A program made the position numbers and the translations under genes. Shown piece after piece: positions 44,954 through 53,399 of a stretch of DNA of 64,000 bases. How positions within the stretch are numbered: the first letter of the stretch is position 1; each line of letters opens with the position of its first letter. The stretch comes from a bacterium (lineage in GTDB: Bacteria > JAMCPX01), in contig JAJYLN010000005.1 of NCBI GenBank assembly GCA_021787665.1, positions 45,971 through 109,970 of the forward strand, read 5' to 3'. Under the pieces are notes generated by a model. The model had not been told where the DNA came from, made no database searches, and was given only the letters and a program-made list of their open reading frames with translations.

Positions 44954-47845
44954 CTAAATATACGATACCTTTTTCTTTGGCTGCTTGGGCTTGCCCTTGT
45001 CCGCATCCGCTCCCTGCGTATACGTCCTTTCGTCAGTCTTAGGGCCCATGACAGGGGCCTGCGGTACCGGCTCCTGCTTGATCGGTGCTTTTTCTTCCTG
45101 GGCCTGAGGCTGCTCCTCTGTCAGGATGTCGTCGAGCGTGAATTTTTCTTTCGCCGCCGGCTTCTCGACTTCCGGCTGGGCGATGGTCTCGCCTTCTGAA
45201 AACTCGGCGAGCCTGTGGAGCTTATCCTTGATGTCCCGGAAATCCCCGTCTATCGTTGCCACTTCCTGGAAGTAGCTCAAGGCACTCTTCATATCACCGT
45301 ACGCCTCGAAGGCAAGCGCGAATTCATACAGGAGACCGATGTTTTTCTGTTTTACCCCGCCCTTGGAAGCAAGTGCCTGCTTGTACATCTCAATTGCCTT
45401 TCCCGGCAGGCCCTTGCCCATGTAGCTCATACCGAGCATAATAAGCCCGTCCGCTTTCTTGTCCGGAGAGACGATGGCGATATTGAACTCGTTTATGGCC
45501 TCGTCTATGAGCCCCATCTCCTTGTAGGCGATACCGAGATTGTAATGGGTCTCTGCGTCCTCTTTATCGACGCTCTTCTCGACGCCTTTCTTGAAGGCTT
45601 CGAGCACCTCCTCCACGCTTACCTGCTGGTCCTCCTCCGGCCGGGGTTCGTCCGTCTTCACGACGCTTGTGGACAGCTCGTTCTCGAGCTCCCTTGCGAG
45701 GTCAAAAAGATCTTCGTCCGAGGATGCAGAAACGACCGGCGCCTCTTTCTGGATGAACGACTCTCCCAGCTCTGTGAGCCCCTCCTCGTTCGATGCGGAA
45801 ATCGATTCCTCTTCCTTTGCCGTTATCTCCGCCAGCTTCTTCTTTGCGCGCTCTTCGTTCGGAAATGACTTGAGGATCTTGAGGAGTATGCCCTTGGCCT
45901 CTGTCAGGATCCCCTGCTGGTAATAAAATTCTGCCTCATCAAGAGCATCGATGACGTCCATCCCCGCCCCTTGTTCATGAGACCCATGGGCAGGACGGCC
46001 GGCAGGCTGCTCCTGTTTGCCTGCAGGCGCCTCAGGACTTATCTCCTTCATTTCTTCCTCCGAGAAGCTGAACTCTATCTCATCACCCGACGGGGCCTTG
46101 CCGGTCTCCGGTTCGCCGCTGCCGGCCTCGGGGGTAAATTCTATTTGCTCCGGGATCGGCACCTCCTCCCTGGGTTCTTCCCTGCCCTCTCCCTGTGCTC
46201 GCGCACCTTCAGCCCTGTCCGACACGCCGTCATCCGGACCAATCGCCGCCTCGGCCCCTGTTTCTGGAGTCATCGGGGCCTCGACCTCGATCTCTATGCC
46301 CGTATCTATCTCCTGCGGTATCTGCCCTGCGACCTCTTCCTTGCTTTCTACGGCCTCGACCTGCTCCGGTGCCGTCCGCGCCTCCGGTGCCGAGGTCTGC
46401 CCGATGTCCTCTGACATCGCGGTCCCTTCGGGTTGCTCCGCCTTGACCTCCGTCGGTCCGGCGCTCTCGCCCGCGAGCGCCTTCAACACTTCGTTGTCCT
46501 GATCGTTGGCAAGAGCCTTTCTGATGATTTCCTCGGCCCTCTCTATGTCGCCATCGGCCATCAATATGTTATAGAGCTTCTCGGCTATTTCCGATGCTTC
46601 TTTGGATTTTTTATCGGCCTGATAGAGCTCGAATAGTTCTGTAAGCGCCGTCTTGTGAGAAGGGTATACGGCCGTGACCTGCAGCAGCTTTTCTACCGCC
46701 TTTGCGTTCAGGCCGTACCTCTTGTATACCTGTGCCTCGGAGAGGTATTTGTCTATCGCCTCGGCTGACAATCCTTCCTTCTTCTCCGTGGCCTGCTTCC
46801 CCCGTGGCTCGGGCGGCACCGCGGCCGTCTTTTTCTCCTGCTGAGCCTCCGCGGACTTCTCTGACGTCTTCGGCGCCTTCCCTGCATGTACCTCCGTACT
46901 CTCGAGAGGCTCGGGTTGTATCTCTATCATCGGCTTCTCGACCGGACCTGCCCCGGTTACGATCTGCAGTGCCTGCTGGTCCGTGGGATCAATCTCGAGG
47001 ACCTTCTTGTAGATTTCCCGCGCCTGGGGTACAAGGCCTTCCTTCGTGTAGAGCTTCGCGACCTCTTTATAAGCGGACACGGCAAGGGATGTTTTCTCAA
47101 GAGCGGTGTACGCCTTCGCAAGGGCGATCAGTGCGTCCGTATCCGGTTTACCCAGAGTTATAATCTCTTTTACCCTCAATAATACCTTTTGGTAGTCTCC
47201 CCTTGCCAGATAGAGCTTTATAAGCTGCTTTGATACGTTTGAGTCATCCGGCTTTATGGTAAGTATCTTCTCATAAACGGTTATCAGATCTATCGTTTTC
47301 TTGGCTTCGATGAGCTTCTCGGCGATATGTACAAATTCTTTATAGGCCTCGTTCTTCAGCCCGTTCTTGATATACAGGCTTGCAAGCTTCATCCGGCCGG
47401 GAAGGTTTGACGGCTCGAGCTCGGTGATGGTCTTAAGGATCTTCAGTGCCTCCTGAACCTTGCCTTCTTTCTCGTAAATGGCTATCGCGATCTTGTAGTT
47501 GGAAACCGCTTCCGCGGTAAGGTTCTTCTTTCTGAAAAGATCAGCGATCTTGAGGTAAGGATCAGCCGAGGGCGGGGACAGGGACAACACCTGCCGGTAC
47601 ACGGCTATCGCCTTGTCATAGAAGCCGCTGTCCCTGAACATATTCGAGGCTAACTCGTAATAGCTCACCGCGTCCTGTTTTTTGTCCAGTTTAAGAAAGA
47701 GCTCGGCTATCTTCAGTGCGATCTGATTATTTTTGGGCTCCAGCTCCAGGATTTTCTGTAAGTCTTTTATAGCTTTATCGAATTGGTTCTTGGCTATAAA
47801 TTTACTCGCACTCTCTATTATTTTTTTCTTATCTACCGCAGCCAA
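44954..47845 (-). CDS. Large tetratricopeptide-repeat protein
   Basis: 963 aa, no signal peptide. An N-terminal TPR block (about 1-290) and a C-terminal TPR block (about 620-890) flank long Glu/Pro-rich, low-complexity linkers (about 305-355, 460-625). It ends with a Lys-rich KQPKKKVSYI. The start is TTG at 47845 with AAGGAG five bases upstream; no ATG fits. A good promoter lies at 47881-47909. Co-transcribed with the ExeA-like ATPase, so a scaffold for that ATPase is likely (inference). GC seems slightly lower than in neighbouring metabolic genes. Confidence 0.85.
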   Translation of the reverse strand: MAAVDKKKIIESASKFIAKNQFDKAIKDLQKILELEPKNNQIALKIAELFLKLDKKQDAVSYYELASNMFRDSGFYDKAIAVYRQVLSLSPPSADPYLKIADLFRKKNLTAEAVSNYKIAIAIYEKEGKVQEALKILKTITELEPSNLPGRMKLASLYIKNGLKNEAYKEFVHIAEKLIEAKKTIDLITVYEKILTIKPDDSNVSKQLIKLYLARGDYQKVLLRVKEIITLGKPDTDALIALAKAYTALEKTSLAVSAYKEVAKLYTKEGLVPQAREIYKKVLEIDPTDQQALQIVTGAGPVEKPMIEIQPEPLESTEVHAGKAPKTSEKSAEAQQEKKTAAVPPEPRGKQATEKKEGLSAEAIDKYLSEAQVYKRYGLNAKAVEKLLQVTAVYPSHKTALTELFELYQADKKSKEASEIAEKLYNILMADGDIERAEEIIRKALANDQDNEVLKALAGESAGPTEVKAEQPEGTAMSEDIGQTSAPEARTAPEQVEAVESKEEVAGQIPQEIDTGIEIEVEAPMTPETGAEAAIGPDDGVSDRAEGARAQGEGREEPREEVPIPEQIEFTPEAGSGEPETGKAPSGDEIEFSFSEEEMKEISPEAPAGKQEQPAGRPAHGSHEQGAGMDVIDALDEAEFYYQQGILTEAKGILLKILKSFPNEERAKKKLAEITAKEEESISASNEEGLTELGESFIQKEAPVVSASSDEDLFDLARELENELSTSVVKTDEPRPEEDQQVSVEEVLEAFKKGVEKSVDKEDAETHYNLGIAYKEMGLIDEAINEFNIAIVSPDKKADGLIMLGMSYMGKGLPGKAIEMYKQALASKGGVKQKNIGLLYEFALAFEAYGDMKSALSYFQEVATIDGDFRDIKDKLHRLAEFSEGETIAQPEVEKPAAKEKFTLDDILTEEQPQAQEEKAPIKQEPVPQAPVMGPKTDERTYTQGADADKGKPKQPKKKVSYI

Positions 47846-47880
47846 TATGTCTCCTTATTCGAGTCGTGCCTCCCTTTGAT

Positions 47881-47909
47881 TAGATAACCCCTCCGTCTGA
47901 AATTGTCAA
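47881..47909 (-). promoter_or_regulatory. Promoter of the TPR-ExeA-like operon
   Basis: On the minus strand, TTGACA (47909-47904) and TATCTA (47886-47881) are 17 bases apart. The -35 is a perfect match and the -10 keeps the first three consensus bases. The TTG start is 36 bases downstream. Confidence 0.5.
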
Positions 47910-47931
47910 GACGGGCACGCTGGCTGAAAGG

Positions 47932-48387
47932 CTAATGTATACTCTGCAATATAAGCTGTGCCAGGTCTTTGTACTCAATAGCTATCGCCGCAATCAGTGG
48001 GGTGAGCAGCAATGAGCTTACCAGGCTGTAGAGGATCATACGTCTCCTATCGGCGCCCAGTGCCTGAAAAACGAGTACCACGGTGAACGTGCCGAGCAGA
48101 AGCGGGCCGAGCAGCACCGCATAGATAAGGCCTTTCCCCTGAATGAGGCCCGTCAACTTTTTCCCCCTCTTTTTTTCGATATAACGCCCGATGAACCCGA
48201 TTCGACCGAGCTGATCTATGAAGAGCACGACCATGGCTGCCTGAATAAAATTAGTTATACCGGACACCACGCAGACCAGCACGACGGGCAGTCCCAGCCC
48301 GACACCGAGAGGGATGGCAATGCCCCTTCCGGTCAGGGGATTGAGCGTGGTAAAGACCACCGCGAGCCATGTATCGAGTGAAATCAT
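47932..48387 (-). CDS. Small multidrug export-like membrane protein
   Basis: 151 aa with about four membrane helices (10-30, 32-55, 85-108, 118-140) and a basic cytoplasmic loop YIEKKRGKKL. The ELP- and GLGLP-type turns (ITGRGIAIPLGVGLGLPVV-like) match the small multidrug export family (Sm_multidrug_ex). No Shine-Dalgarno sequence is visible before the ATG. A TTGTCA / TATCTT pair with 16-base spacing (48418-48391) ends only 3 bases before the start codon, so the mRNA may be leaderless. Transport activity is not established for this family. Confidence 0.7.
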   Translation of the reverse strand: MISLDTWLAVVFTTLNPLTGRGIAIPLGVGLGLPVVLVCVVSGITNFIQAAMVVLFIDQLGRIGFIGRYIEKKRGKKLTGLIQGKGLIYAVLLGPLLLGTFTVVLVFQALGADRRRMILYSLVSSLLLTPLIAAIAIEYKDLAQLILQSIH

Positions 48388-48390
48388 ATG

Positions 48391-48418
48391 AAGATAAAAA
48401 AGAAAGCGTTCTTGACAA
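48391..48418 (-). promoter_or_regulatory. Possible promoter giving a leaderless transcript
   Basis: TTGTCA (48418-48413) and TATCTT (48396-48391), spacing 16, sit directly before the ATG at 48387. If used, transcription would start at about the start codon. Sequence match only. Confidence 0.3.
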
Positions 48419-48429
48419 TGCCCTCTTTA

Positions 48430-49473
48430 CTATACCCGTTGCGTCCCTTTCCTGACCCTGTCATAGAGGCCTTCCACAAGGCCCATGACCTCTTCCGGCT
48501 GGACTGCAGCAAGGCATTTCAGCCCGTTCTTGCAGTTGCGAGGGACGCAATGACCGCACCCGACGTCTTTCTTTATCCAAACATGGTACGGACTGTCCGG
48601 CGGCTCCCAGCTTACGGGATCGCTGGGACCGTGTACCGTCACGGTGGGTGTACCCACCGCGACTGCTAGGTGCTTTATCCCGTTGTCATTGCCGATGTGC
48701 AGGTCGGCACGCTCTATGAGCGCCGCGATATCCTTTATAGTCCGGGTCTGGGGAGACAGGTGCGGCTTTTGCTTCATCAGATACATAATCTGCTGGACAT
48801 AGGTCTTTTCTCCGGGTCCCCACAGAAAGATCAGATGGGCGTCCAGCGCACTTATGAGCATATCGGAGAGCCTCGCGAACCTTTCAGGGGCCCACTGCTT
48901 GTACGCCCGCCTGCTCACCGGCGAGACCGTGATGGTGGGCCCATCCCCCTTCTTTATACTGTCGATGAACGCCGTGGCGAACCCGCGTGCACTATCCGGG
49001 ATGAAAAGGTCGAGGGCGTATCCGTCGGTGCCGATGTCGACCGCCCTGAGCAGGTCATATTTAAAATCGACGCTGTATTTGGGAAAGGGGTCCCTCGTTA
49101 CCACGACGTTATAGGCAAACTTGCGCAGCCTCAGGTCATAGCCCACTCTCCGAGCTGCACTCGAAAACCACGTTATGAGCGCGGTCCTCGGATTGCAGAG
49201 ATAGTCGAACACGAGGTCGAACCTTCGTTTTTTTATGTTGAGCAGGAATCGTGCATATTCGCCGGGCGGCATCGATTTATCGAGGAGCAGTATCTCGTCG
49301 AGATAGGGATTGTAGGTGAAGACGTGATAGTTCTGGGGCGTCGTGAGGAACGCGATGTATGCGTAGGGCAACGCCTTCCGTATACTCCTCACGACCGGAG
49401 TCGTAAGGAGGTTGTCGCCCATCTGGCCCGTGTGTATGATCAGGACGCCGCTGTTTTTGTTCTTCTGTTCCAT
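48430..49473 (-). CDS. GT9-family heptosyltransferase-like protein
   Basis: 347 aa, GT-B fold of the WaaC/WaaF/WaaQ group, which add heptose to the LPS inner core. Typical segments are IHTGQMGDNLLTTPVVRSI at the N-terminus, PVSRRAYKQWAPERFA in the donor domain and IGNDNGIKHLAVAVGTPTV. Near the C-terminus four cysteines (CGHC, NC, KC) form a cluster seen in all four GT9 proteins here. I prefer the ATG at 49473; a GTG three codons earlier is possible. It is the last gene in the LPS string, 86 bases after the GT4 gene. Confidence 0.87.
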   Translation of the reverse strand: MEQKNKNSGVLIIHTGQMGDNLLTTPVVRSIRKALPYAYIAFLTTPQNYHVFTYNPYLDEILLLDKSMPPGEYARFLLNIKKRRFDLVFDYLCNPRTALITWFSSAARRVGYDLRLRKFAYNVVVTRDPFPKYSVDFKYDLLRAVDIGTDGYALDLFIPDSARGFATAFIDSIKKGDGPTITVSPVSRRAYKQWAPERFARLSDMLISALDAHLIFLWGPGEKTYVQQIMYLMKQKPHLSPQTRTIKDIAALIERADLHIGNDNGIKHLAVAVGTPTVTVHGPSDPVSWEPPDSPYHVWIKKDVGCGHCVPRNCKNGLKCLAAVQPEEVMGLVEGLYDRVRKGTQRV

Positions 49474-49559
49474 GCCTGGCACCTTTTTGCCGTCCCATCG
49501 TCAACGTTCCCGTATGCGTTCCCGGGCGGCCCCCATCTTCATCATCGAGATGGCTCCGC

Positions 49560-50678
49560 TCACCTCTTCCTTCCTATGACTTCAAGGTAAAATACCTCGG
49601 TCGCTTCGGCAAACGCCCTCATGGAGAACCTCTCTTCGACAAGCCTGCGCGCGTTGTAACCGAAGACCTCCCGGAGCTCCCTGTCCTTCAACAGCCGTAT
49701 GACAGCGTCCGCCATAGCCACGAAGTCGCCCGCCTTGACCACGAACCCGGTCTTCCGATCGTCTATCAGCTCCGGGATGTCCCCGATGTCCGTGCCCACG
49801 ACCGGCACGCCGCACGCCAAGTATTCGAGCGTAATGCGGGAATGATTCTCCGAGCCGACGGAGCTCACGATGCCGACATCGAGGCAGCCAATCAGATCAT
49901 CAACATTGTCCACATAGTCAAGGAAGAGCGTCTTTTCGAGCACCCCGGCCTGCTCGGCCATGCCTTTCAGGTCCTTGAGAGGAACGGTGTCGTCAACGCC
50001 GGCCGTAACGAAGAAAACGTCCCGGACGTCGTTATGGATAATTTGTGCGGACTTAAAGAATACGTCGTGACCTTTTACCGGCGATCGCCGCGCGATGTTG
50101 CCGATGACCGGGACGTCACTCGGTATATGGAAGCCAGCCCTCTTGTCGTGATCATCGCTTCCCTGACTGAAGCGCACCGTGTCCACTCCTGCGTGGATGA
50201 TCTTTATCATGGGTTCCGGCAGTCCGGTGAATGACCGCACTTCATCCCGGTCAGCCCTGTTCGCCACGATAATACCGTTCATGTTATGGTACGAGAATCT
50301 ATTGAAGGGATAGCGCTTGATCTTCCTGGAGTCTACGCGTGTTCTGACGAGCTTGTACCTCAGGCCGAACAGGGCCCTTGCGATAAAGAAGAGGCTCTGC
50401 GCATGTGCCGTATGGACATTCACGACCTGCACATCGTTGTACACCGTCCTGAAGGCGCGCCTAATCCTGATGAGGTCAGATAAGAAGTGCGGCATCCCGA
50501 AAGCGAGCATAGTGTCCGTACGAAGACCGAGCTCGATGGCCTTACCGTACGACGGCGTGTCCCTATCGCAGAGAATGACCACATCGTGTCCTCTCTTTGA
50601 CAGGGCATCGGCAATCATGATGCAGTACTCCGCCGCTGCGTTCCACCACGGGACGTTGATGACCTCCGCGACCCTCAT
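49560..50678 (-). CDS. GT4-family glycosyltransferase (LPS locus)
   Basis: 372 aa from ATG 50678, which overlaps the upstream GT2 stop (ATGA). The longer upstream frame overlaps that gene and is not coding. GT-B fold with an N-terminal VINVPWWNAAAEYCIMIADAL glycine-poor opening, then VGTDIGDIPELI and NHSRITLEYLACGVPV near the donor site, where the E-x7-E pattern is kept as E...E around EYLACGVP. It probably adds a sugar to LPS core or O-chain. The sugar is not identifiable. Confidence 0.87.
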   Translation of the reverse strand: MRVAEVINVPWWNAAAEYCIMIADALSKRGHDVVILCDRDTPSYGKAIELGLRTDTMLAFGMPHFLSDLIRIRRAFRTVYNDVQVVNVHTAHAQSLFFIARALFGLRYKLVRTRVDSRKIKRYPFNRFSYHNMNGIIVANRADRDEVRSFTGLPEPMIKIIHAGVDTVRFSQGSDDHDKRAGFHIPSDVPVIGNIARRSPVKGHDVFFKSAQIIHNDVRDVFFVTAGVDDTVPLKDLKGMAEQAGVLEKTLFLDYVDNVDDLIGCLDVGIVSSVGSENHSRITLEYLACGVPVVGTDIGDIPELIDDRKTGFVVKAGDFVAMADAVIRLLKDRELREVFGYNARRLVEERFSMRAFAEATEVFYLEVIGRKR

Positions 50679-51427
50679 GTCTGCGCCCCTTTCTCCCATG
50701 CCTTCGCGTACTTTATAAAGACATGGAACGCTGAAACGCACGCAGCTATAAGCCCCTGAAGGCCGTCGAGGAAGCCTTTTTTGATCACGAACATCTTCAG
50801 AAACATCCCGAAGGAGTGGGACAGCATAGCTGCGGGTCCTGCGTGCTTCCCGGACTTTACCAGCTCCGAGGAGGCCAGATCCGTAAAATAGTCGAGTTTC
50901 CTTATGTGATGCGCAATGTTCCTGAACGAGTAGTGGAGGATGTCGCCGTCCAGCCGACAGATGATGCCGTCCACCTCGAGCACATCGTGCGGCTCCCGAC
51001 CGGTCCACCTGCCGGCCCCGTTCCGTATGAGTCTCGTCTTCCTGTCCGGATACCAACCGGAATGCTCCATCCACCTGCCCAGGTAATAGGTCTTCCTCGG
51101 CATAGAATAGGCGACACAATCGCCTGCCGCGGCGGCGACCACTTCCCGTATCTGCGGTATCAGCCGGTCGGACAACTGCTCATCAGCGTCGAGCGAGAGA
51201 ACCCAGTCCTTCGTCGCAAGCTTCAGGGCGTAGTTCTTCTGGGGGATAAAGCCGTCCCATTTTCTGGTGTATATCCTGTCCGTGTAGGGCCTGCAGTACT
51301 CCGCTGTCCTGTCCGAGCTGAACGCGTCGACCACGACGATCTCGTCTGCCCATGCGACGGAGTCAAGGCACCTCCTGATCCTGTCCTCTTCATTGTAGGT
51401 AACGATGACCACCGATAAACCTTGCAT
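50675..51427 (-). CDS. GT2-family glycosyltransferase, WaaE/KdtX-like
   Basis: 250 aa, GT-A fold. Opening SVVIVTYNEEDRIRRCLDSV and the metal-binding DADEQ (DxD-like) after LSLDADE are diagnostic. PQKNYAL, GYYPDRKTRL-like and GWYPDRKTRLI segments place it with WaaE/KdtX beta-1,4-glucosyltransferases of the LPS inner core. The C-terminus has one likely membrane-associated stretch (GLQGLIAACVSAFHVFI). It is 2 bases from the upstream GT9 gene and overlaps the GT4 gene by 4 bases. Confidence 0.9.
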   Translation of the reverse strand: MQGLSVVIVTYNEEDRIRRCLDSVAWADEIVVVDAFSSDRTAEYCRPYTDRIYTRKWDGFIPQKNYALKLATKDWVLSLDADEQLSDRLIPQIREVVAAAAGDCVAYSMPRKTYYLGRWMEHSGWYPDRKTRLIRNGAGRWTGREPHDVLEVDGIICRLDGDILHYSFRNIAHHIRKLDYFTDLASSELVKSGKHAGPAAMLSHSFGMFLKMFVIKKGFLDGLQGLIAACVSAFHVFIKYAKAWEKGAQT

Positions 51428-51429
51428 GG

Positions 51430-52446
51430 CTACACCGTCATCACCCTGGACACGTCCGGTTGCCCAGTAAGTCCCACGAGTGCGGACTCAACCTCCTCGA
51501 CTGTGATGTCCTCCATGCATCGGTGATGTGCGTACTTGCATGCCATGGATCCGTGGAGGCTGCAGGGCCTGCATCTGAAGTCCTTTTCTATCACGACGCT
51601 CTTCCTCCCCGCCGGGAAGAAGCCGAACTCCCTCGTGGTGGGTCCGAACAGCGCGACGAGCGGGGTACCGACAGCCTCGGCAAGGTGCATGAGTCCCGTA
51701 TCACCACCGACGAATACGTCCATCGCCGCTACGGCGTAACCTATGTCCCTCAGGAGGTATTCCCGGACATCAATGGTCTTTGCGAGCGGTGAGACGGTCA
51801 CGAGCTCATCCCTGACGCCCTCATCCCCTTTGCCGAAGATAAACACGGCATCGAAGCCTCTCTGCTCAAGCCGCCTTGCAAGCTCCGCGTAACGGCCGAT
51901 ACCCCATTTTTTTGTTCCCCACTTCGCCCCAGGTGCAATCCCCAGTACCCTGTTTCCCGCAGCACCCGCACGCCTCAGGATGGCATGTCCCCGCTGCTTC
52001 TCTTCCGGGGAAGTGCCCAGCCACGGCGTATCCGGAAGGCCATCGATCCCGAAGGTGGCCAGATACCTCCGGAGCACGGAGGGGAACGGCGAGAGCCGTA
52101 TGCCCGTCTCGACAAAGGTACGCCGCGCAACGGCGCCCTTCCGGTACCTCTTCCGGGTGCCTGCCTTCAGGAGAGGGACTATCATGACGGTCCTGAGACT
52201 TGCGTGAAGGTCGCCAATCACGTCGTACCGCTGCTCGTTGACCTTTTTCACGAACGGCATGATGCCATCGCCGTCGAGGTAGATGACCCTGGTGAATGGC
52301 GACGGGGGGGTAAACAGGCCCCGGTAATCGATCTTTGTCCCGAGGTCCACCGTTGCACCGGTATATTTCTGCCGGAGTGCCAACGCCACGGGCATGGTCA
52401 GGATGACGTCCCCGAGGGAGCTGAATCTCAAAAGCAATATCCTCAT
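51430..52446 (-). CDS. GT9-family heptosyltransferase-like protein
   Basis: 338 aa. N-terminal ILLLRFSSLGDVILTMPVA is the heptosyltransferase nucleotide-sugar region, followed by GIAPGAKWGTKKWGIGRYA and GGDTGLMHLAEAVGTPLVA. The C-terminal Cys cluster is CRPC-x7-C-x6-C. Similar to WaaF. It overlaps the upstream radical SAM gene by 4 bases, so the two are translationally coupled. The acceptor sugar in the LPS core is not known. Confidence 0.9.
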   Translation of the reverse strand: MRILLLRFSSLGDVILTMPVALALRQKYTGATVDLGTKIDYRGLFTPPSPFTRVIYLDGDGIMPFVKKVNEQRYDVIGDLHASLRTVMIVPLLKAGTRKRYRKGAVARRTFVETGIRLSPFPSVLRRYLATFGIDGLPDTPWLGTSPEEKQRGHAILRRAGAAGNRVLGIAPGAKWGTKKWGIGRYAELARRLEQRGFDAVFIFGKGDEGVRDELVTVSPLAKTIDVREYLLRDIGYAVAAMDVFVGGDTGLMHLAEAVGTPLVALFGPTTREFGFFPAGRKSVVIEKDFRCRPCSLHGSMACKYAHHRCMEDITVEEVESALVGLTGQPDVSRVMTV

Positions 52447-53399
52447 CGGTGGAACAGATTGGCCCAGAAGCTGTCGCTTTGGAAGATGAATTCGTTACAG
52501 GTGCTGCACAGCGGTATCTCGCTGTATCTCCCTTCCAGATGCAATTGCCTCAGCCGCTCCATCTTCTCGCCGCGCCAGATCTGCTCTACGGTCTGATCCT
52601 TGATATTGCCCAGGACGATCGTGGAGTTGAAGTCCATACAACAAAAAGCCACGCTCCCGTCGTAGTTGACAATCATCTCTTTCCATGGGTTCTTGCACGG
52701 AAAGGCAAACTGATCCATATCGGTAATCGGGGTGTTCCTGTCAGGAAAGATCCCTACCCATGTATTGTAATGGTTCACATACACGGTATCGGCGAGGTGT
52801 GACCATGCCTCCCTGAAAACGGGAACCTCCCGATGGGTGACGTCCATATCGATGATCGTGACCGAAATCTTTACCCGGGAATGCAGCTCGTTGCGCATCG
52901 CTATCAGGTGCTTTGCATTGCTGTTCACCCTGTCAAAATCGAGTTGTTTCCTGATGCCCTCATAGGTCTGTCGTGTAACGCCGTCTATGTCTATATTGAT
53001 CCTGTCGATGCCGGACCCAAGGAGCCCGACCGAGAGCTTGTCGTCCAGAAGCTGGGCGTTCGTGCTGAGGTTCAGCTTCACGGCCGGGAGCGACGTCTTT
53101 ATCCGCCCGATAATATCGATGATGCGCGGATGGAGCAGGGACTCACCGAAACCGAACAGGTTGATCTTATCCAGGGGTCTCCCCACGGCATCCGCGCAGA
53201 GCTTCTCGACCACGTCCATGCCGATGTTACCTATTTTTCTGCTGAGCTGGTCCCTCGGACACATGATGCACCGCGCGTTGCAGGCATTGGTCAGCTCCAG
53301 AGATATAAGCTTGGGGAATTTTAACCTCTTGTTCAGAATGAGCTTTTGCAGGCCCCCCCTCAACGGTCCCACAGCCCTTATGGCCTTGTTAAACTGCAA
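52443..53399 (-). CDS. Radical SAM/SPASM-domain protein
   Basis: 318 aa. The radical SAM [4Fe-4S] site is C40-x3-C44-x2-C47 (NACNARCIMCPRD), with the GFGESLLHP and ID-rich barrel features. The C-terminal SPASM region has FPCKNPW, VAFCCMDF and CSTC cysteines for extra clusters. SPASM enzymes usually modify peptides or sugars. Here it is coupled to GT9 genes on both sides: it overlaps the upstream gene by 11 bases and the downstream one by 4. An LPS sugar or other envelope substrate is inference. Confidence 0.88.
   Translation of the reverse strand: MQFNKAIRAVGPLRGGLQKLILNKRLKFPKLISLELTNACNARCIMCPRDQLSRKIGNIGMDVVEKLCADAVGRPLDKINLFGFGESLLHPRIIDIIGRIKTSLPAVKLNLSTNAQLLDDKLSVGLLGSGIDRINIDIDGVTRQTYEGIRKQLDFDRVNSNAKHLIAMRNELHSRVKISVTIIDMDVTHREVPVFREAWSHLADTVYVNHYNTWVGIFPDRNTPITDMDQFAFPCKNPWKEMIVNYDGSVAFCCMDFNSTIVLGNIKDQTVEQIWRGEKMERLRQLHLEGRYSEIPLCSTCNEFIFQSDSFWANLFHR

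Noticed and set aside
49560-51119. A single 519-codon gene covering GT4 and part of the GT2 gene
   Set aside because: The first 147 codons overlap the clearly coding GT2 gene in another frame; the GT4 starts at 50678.
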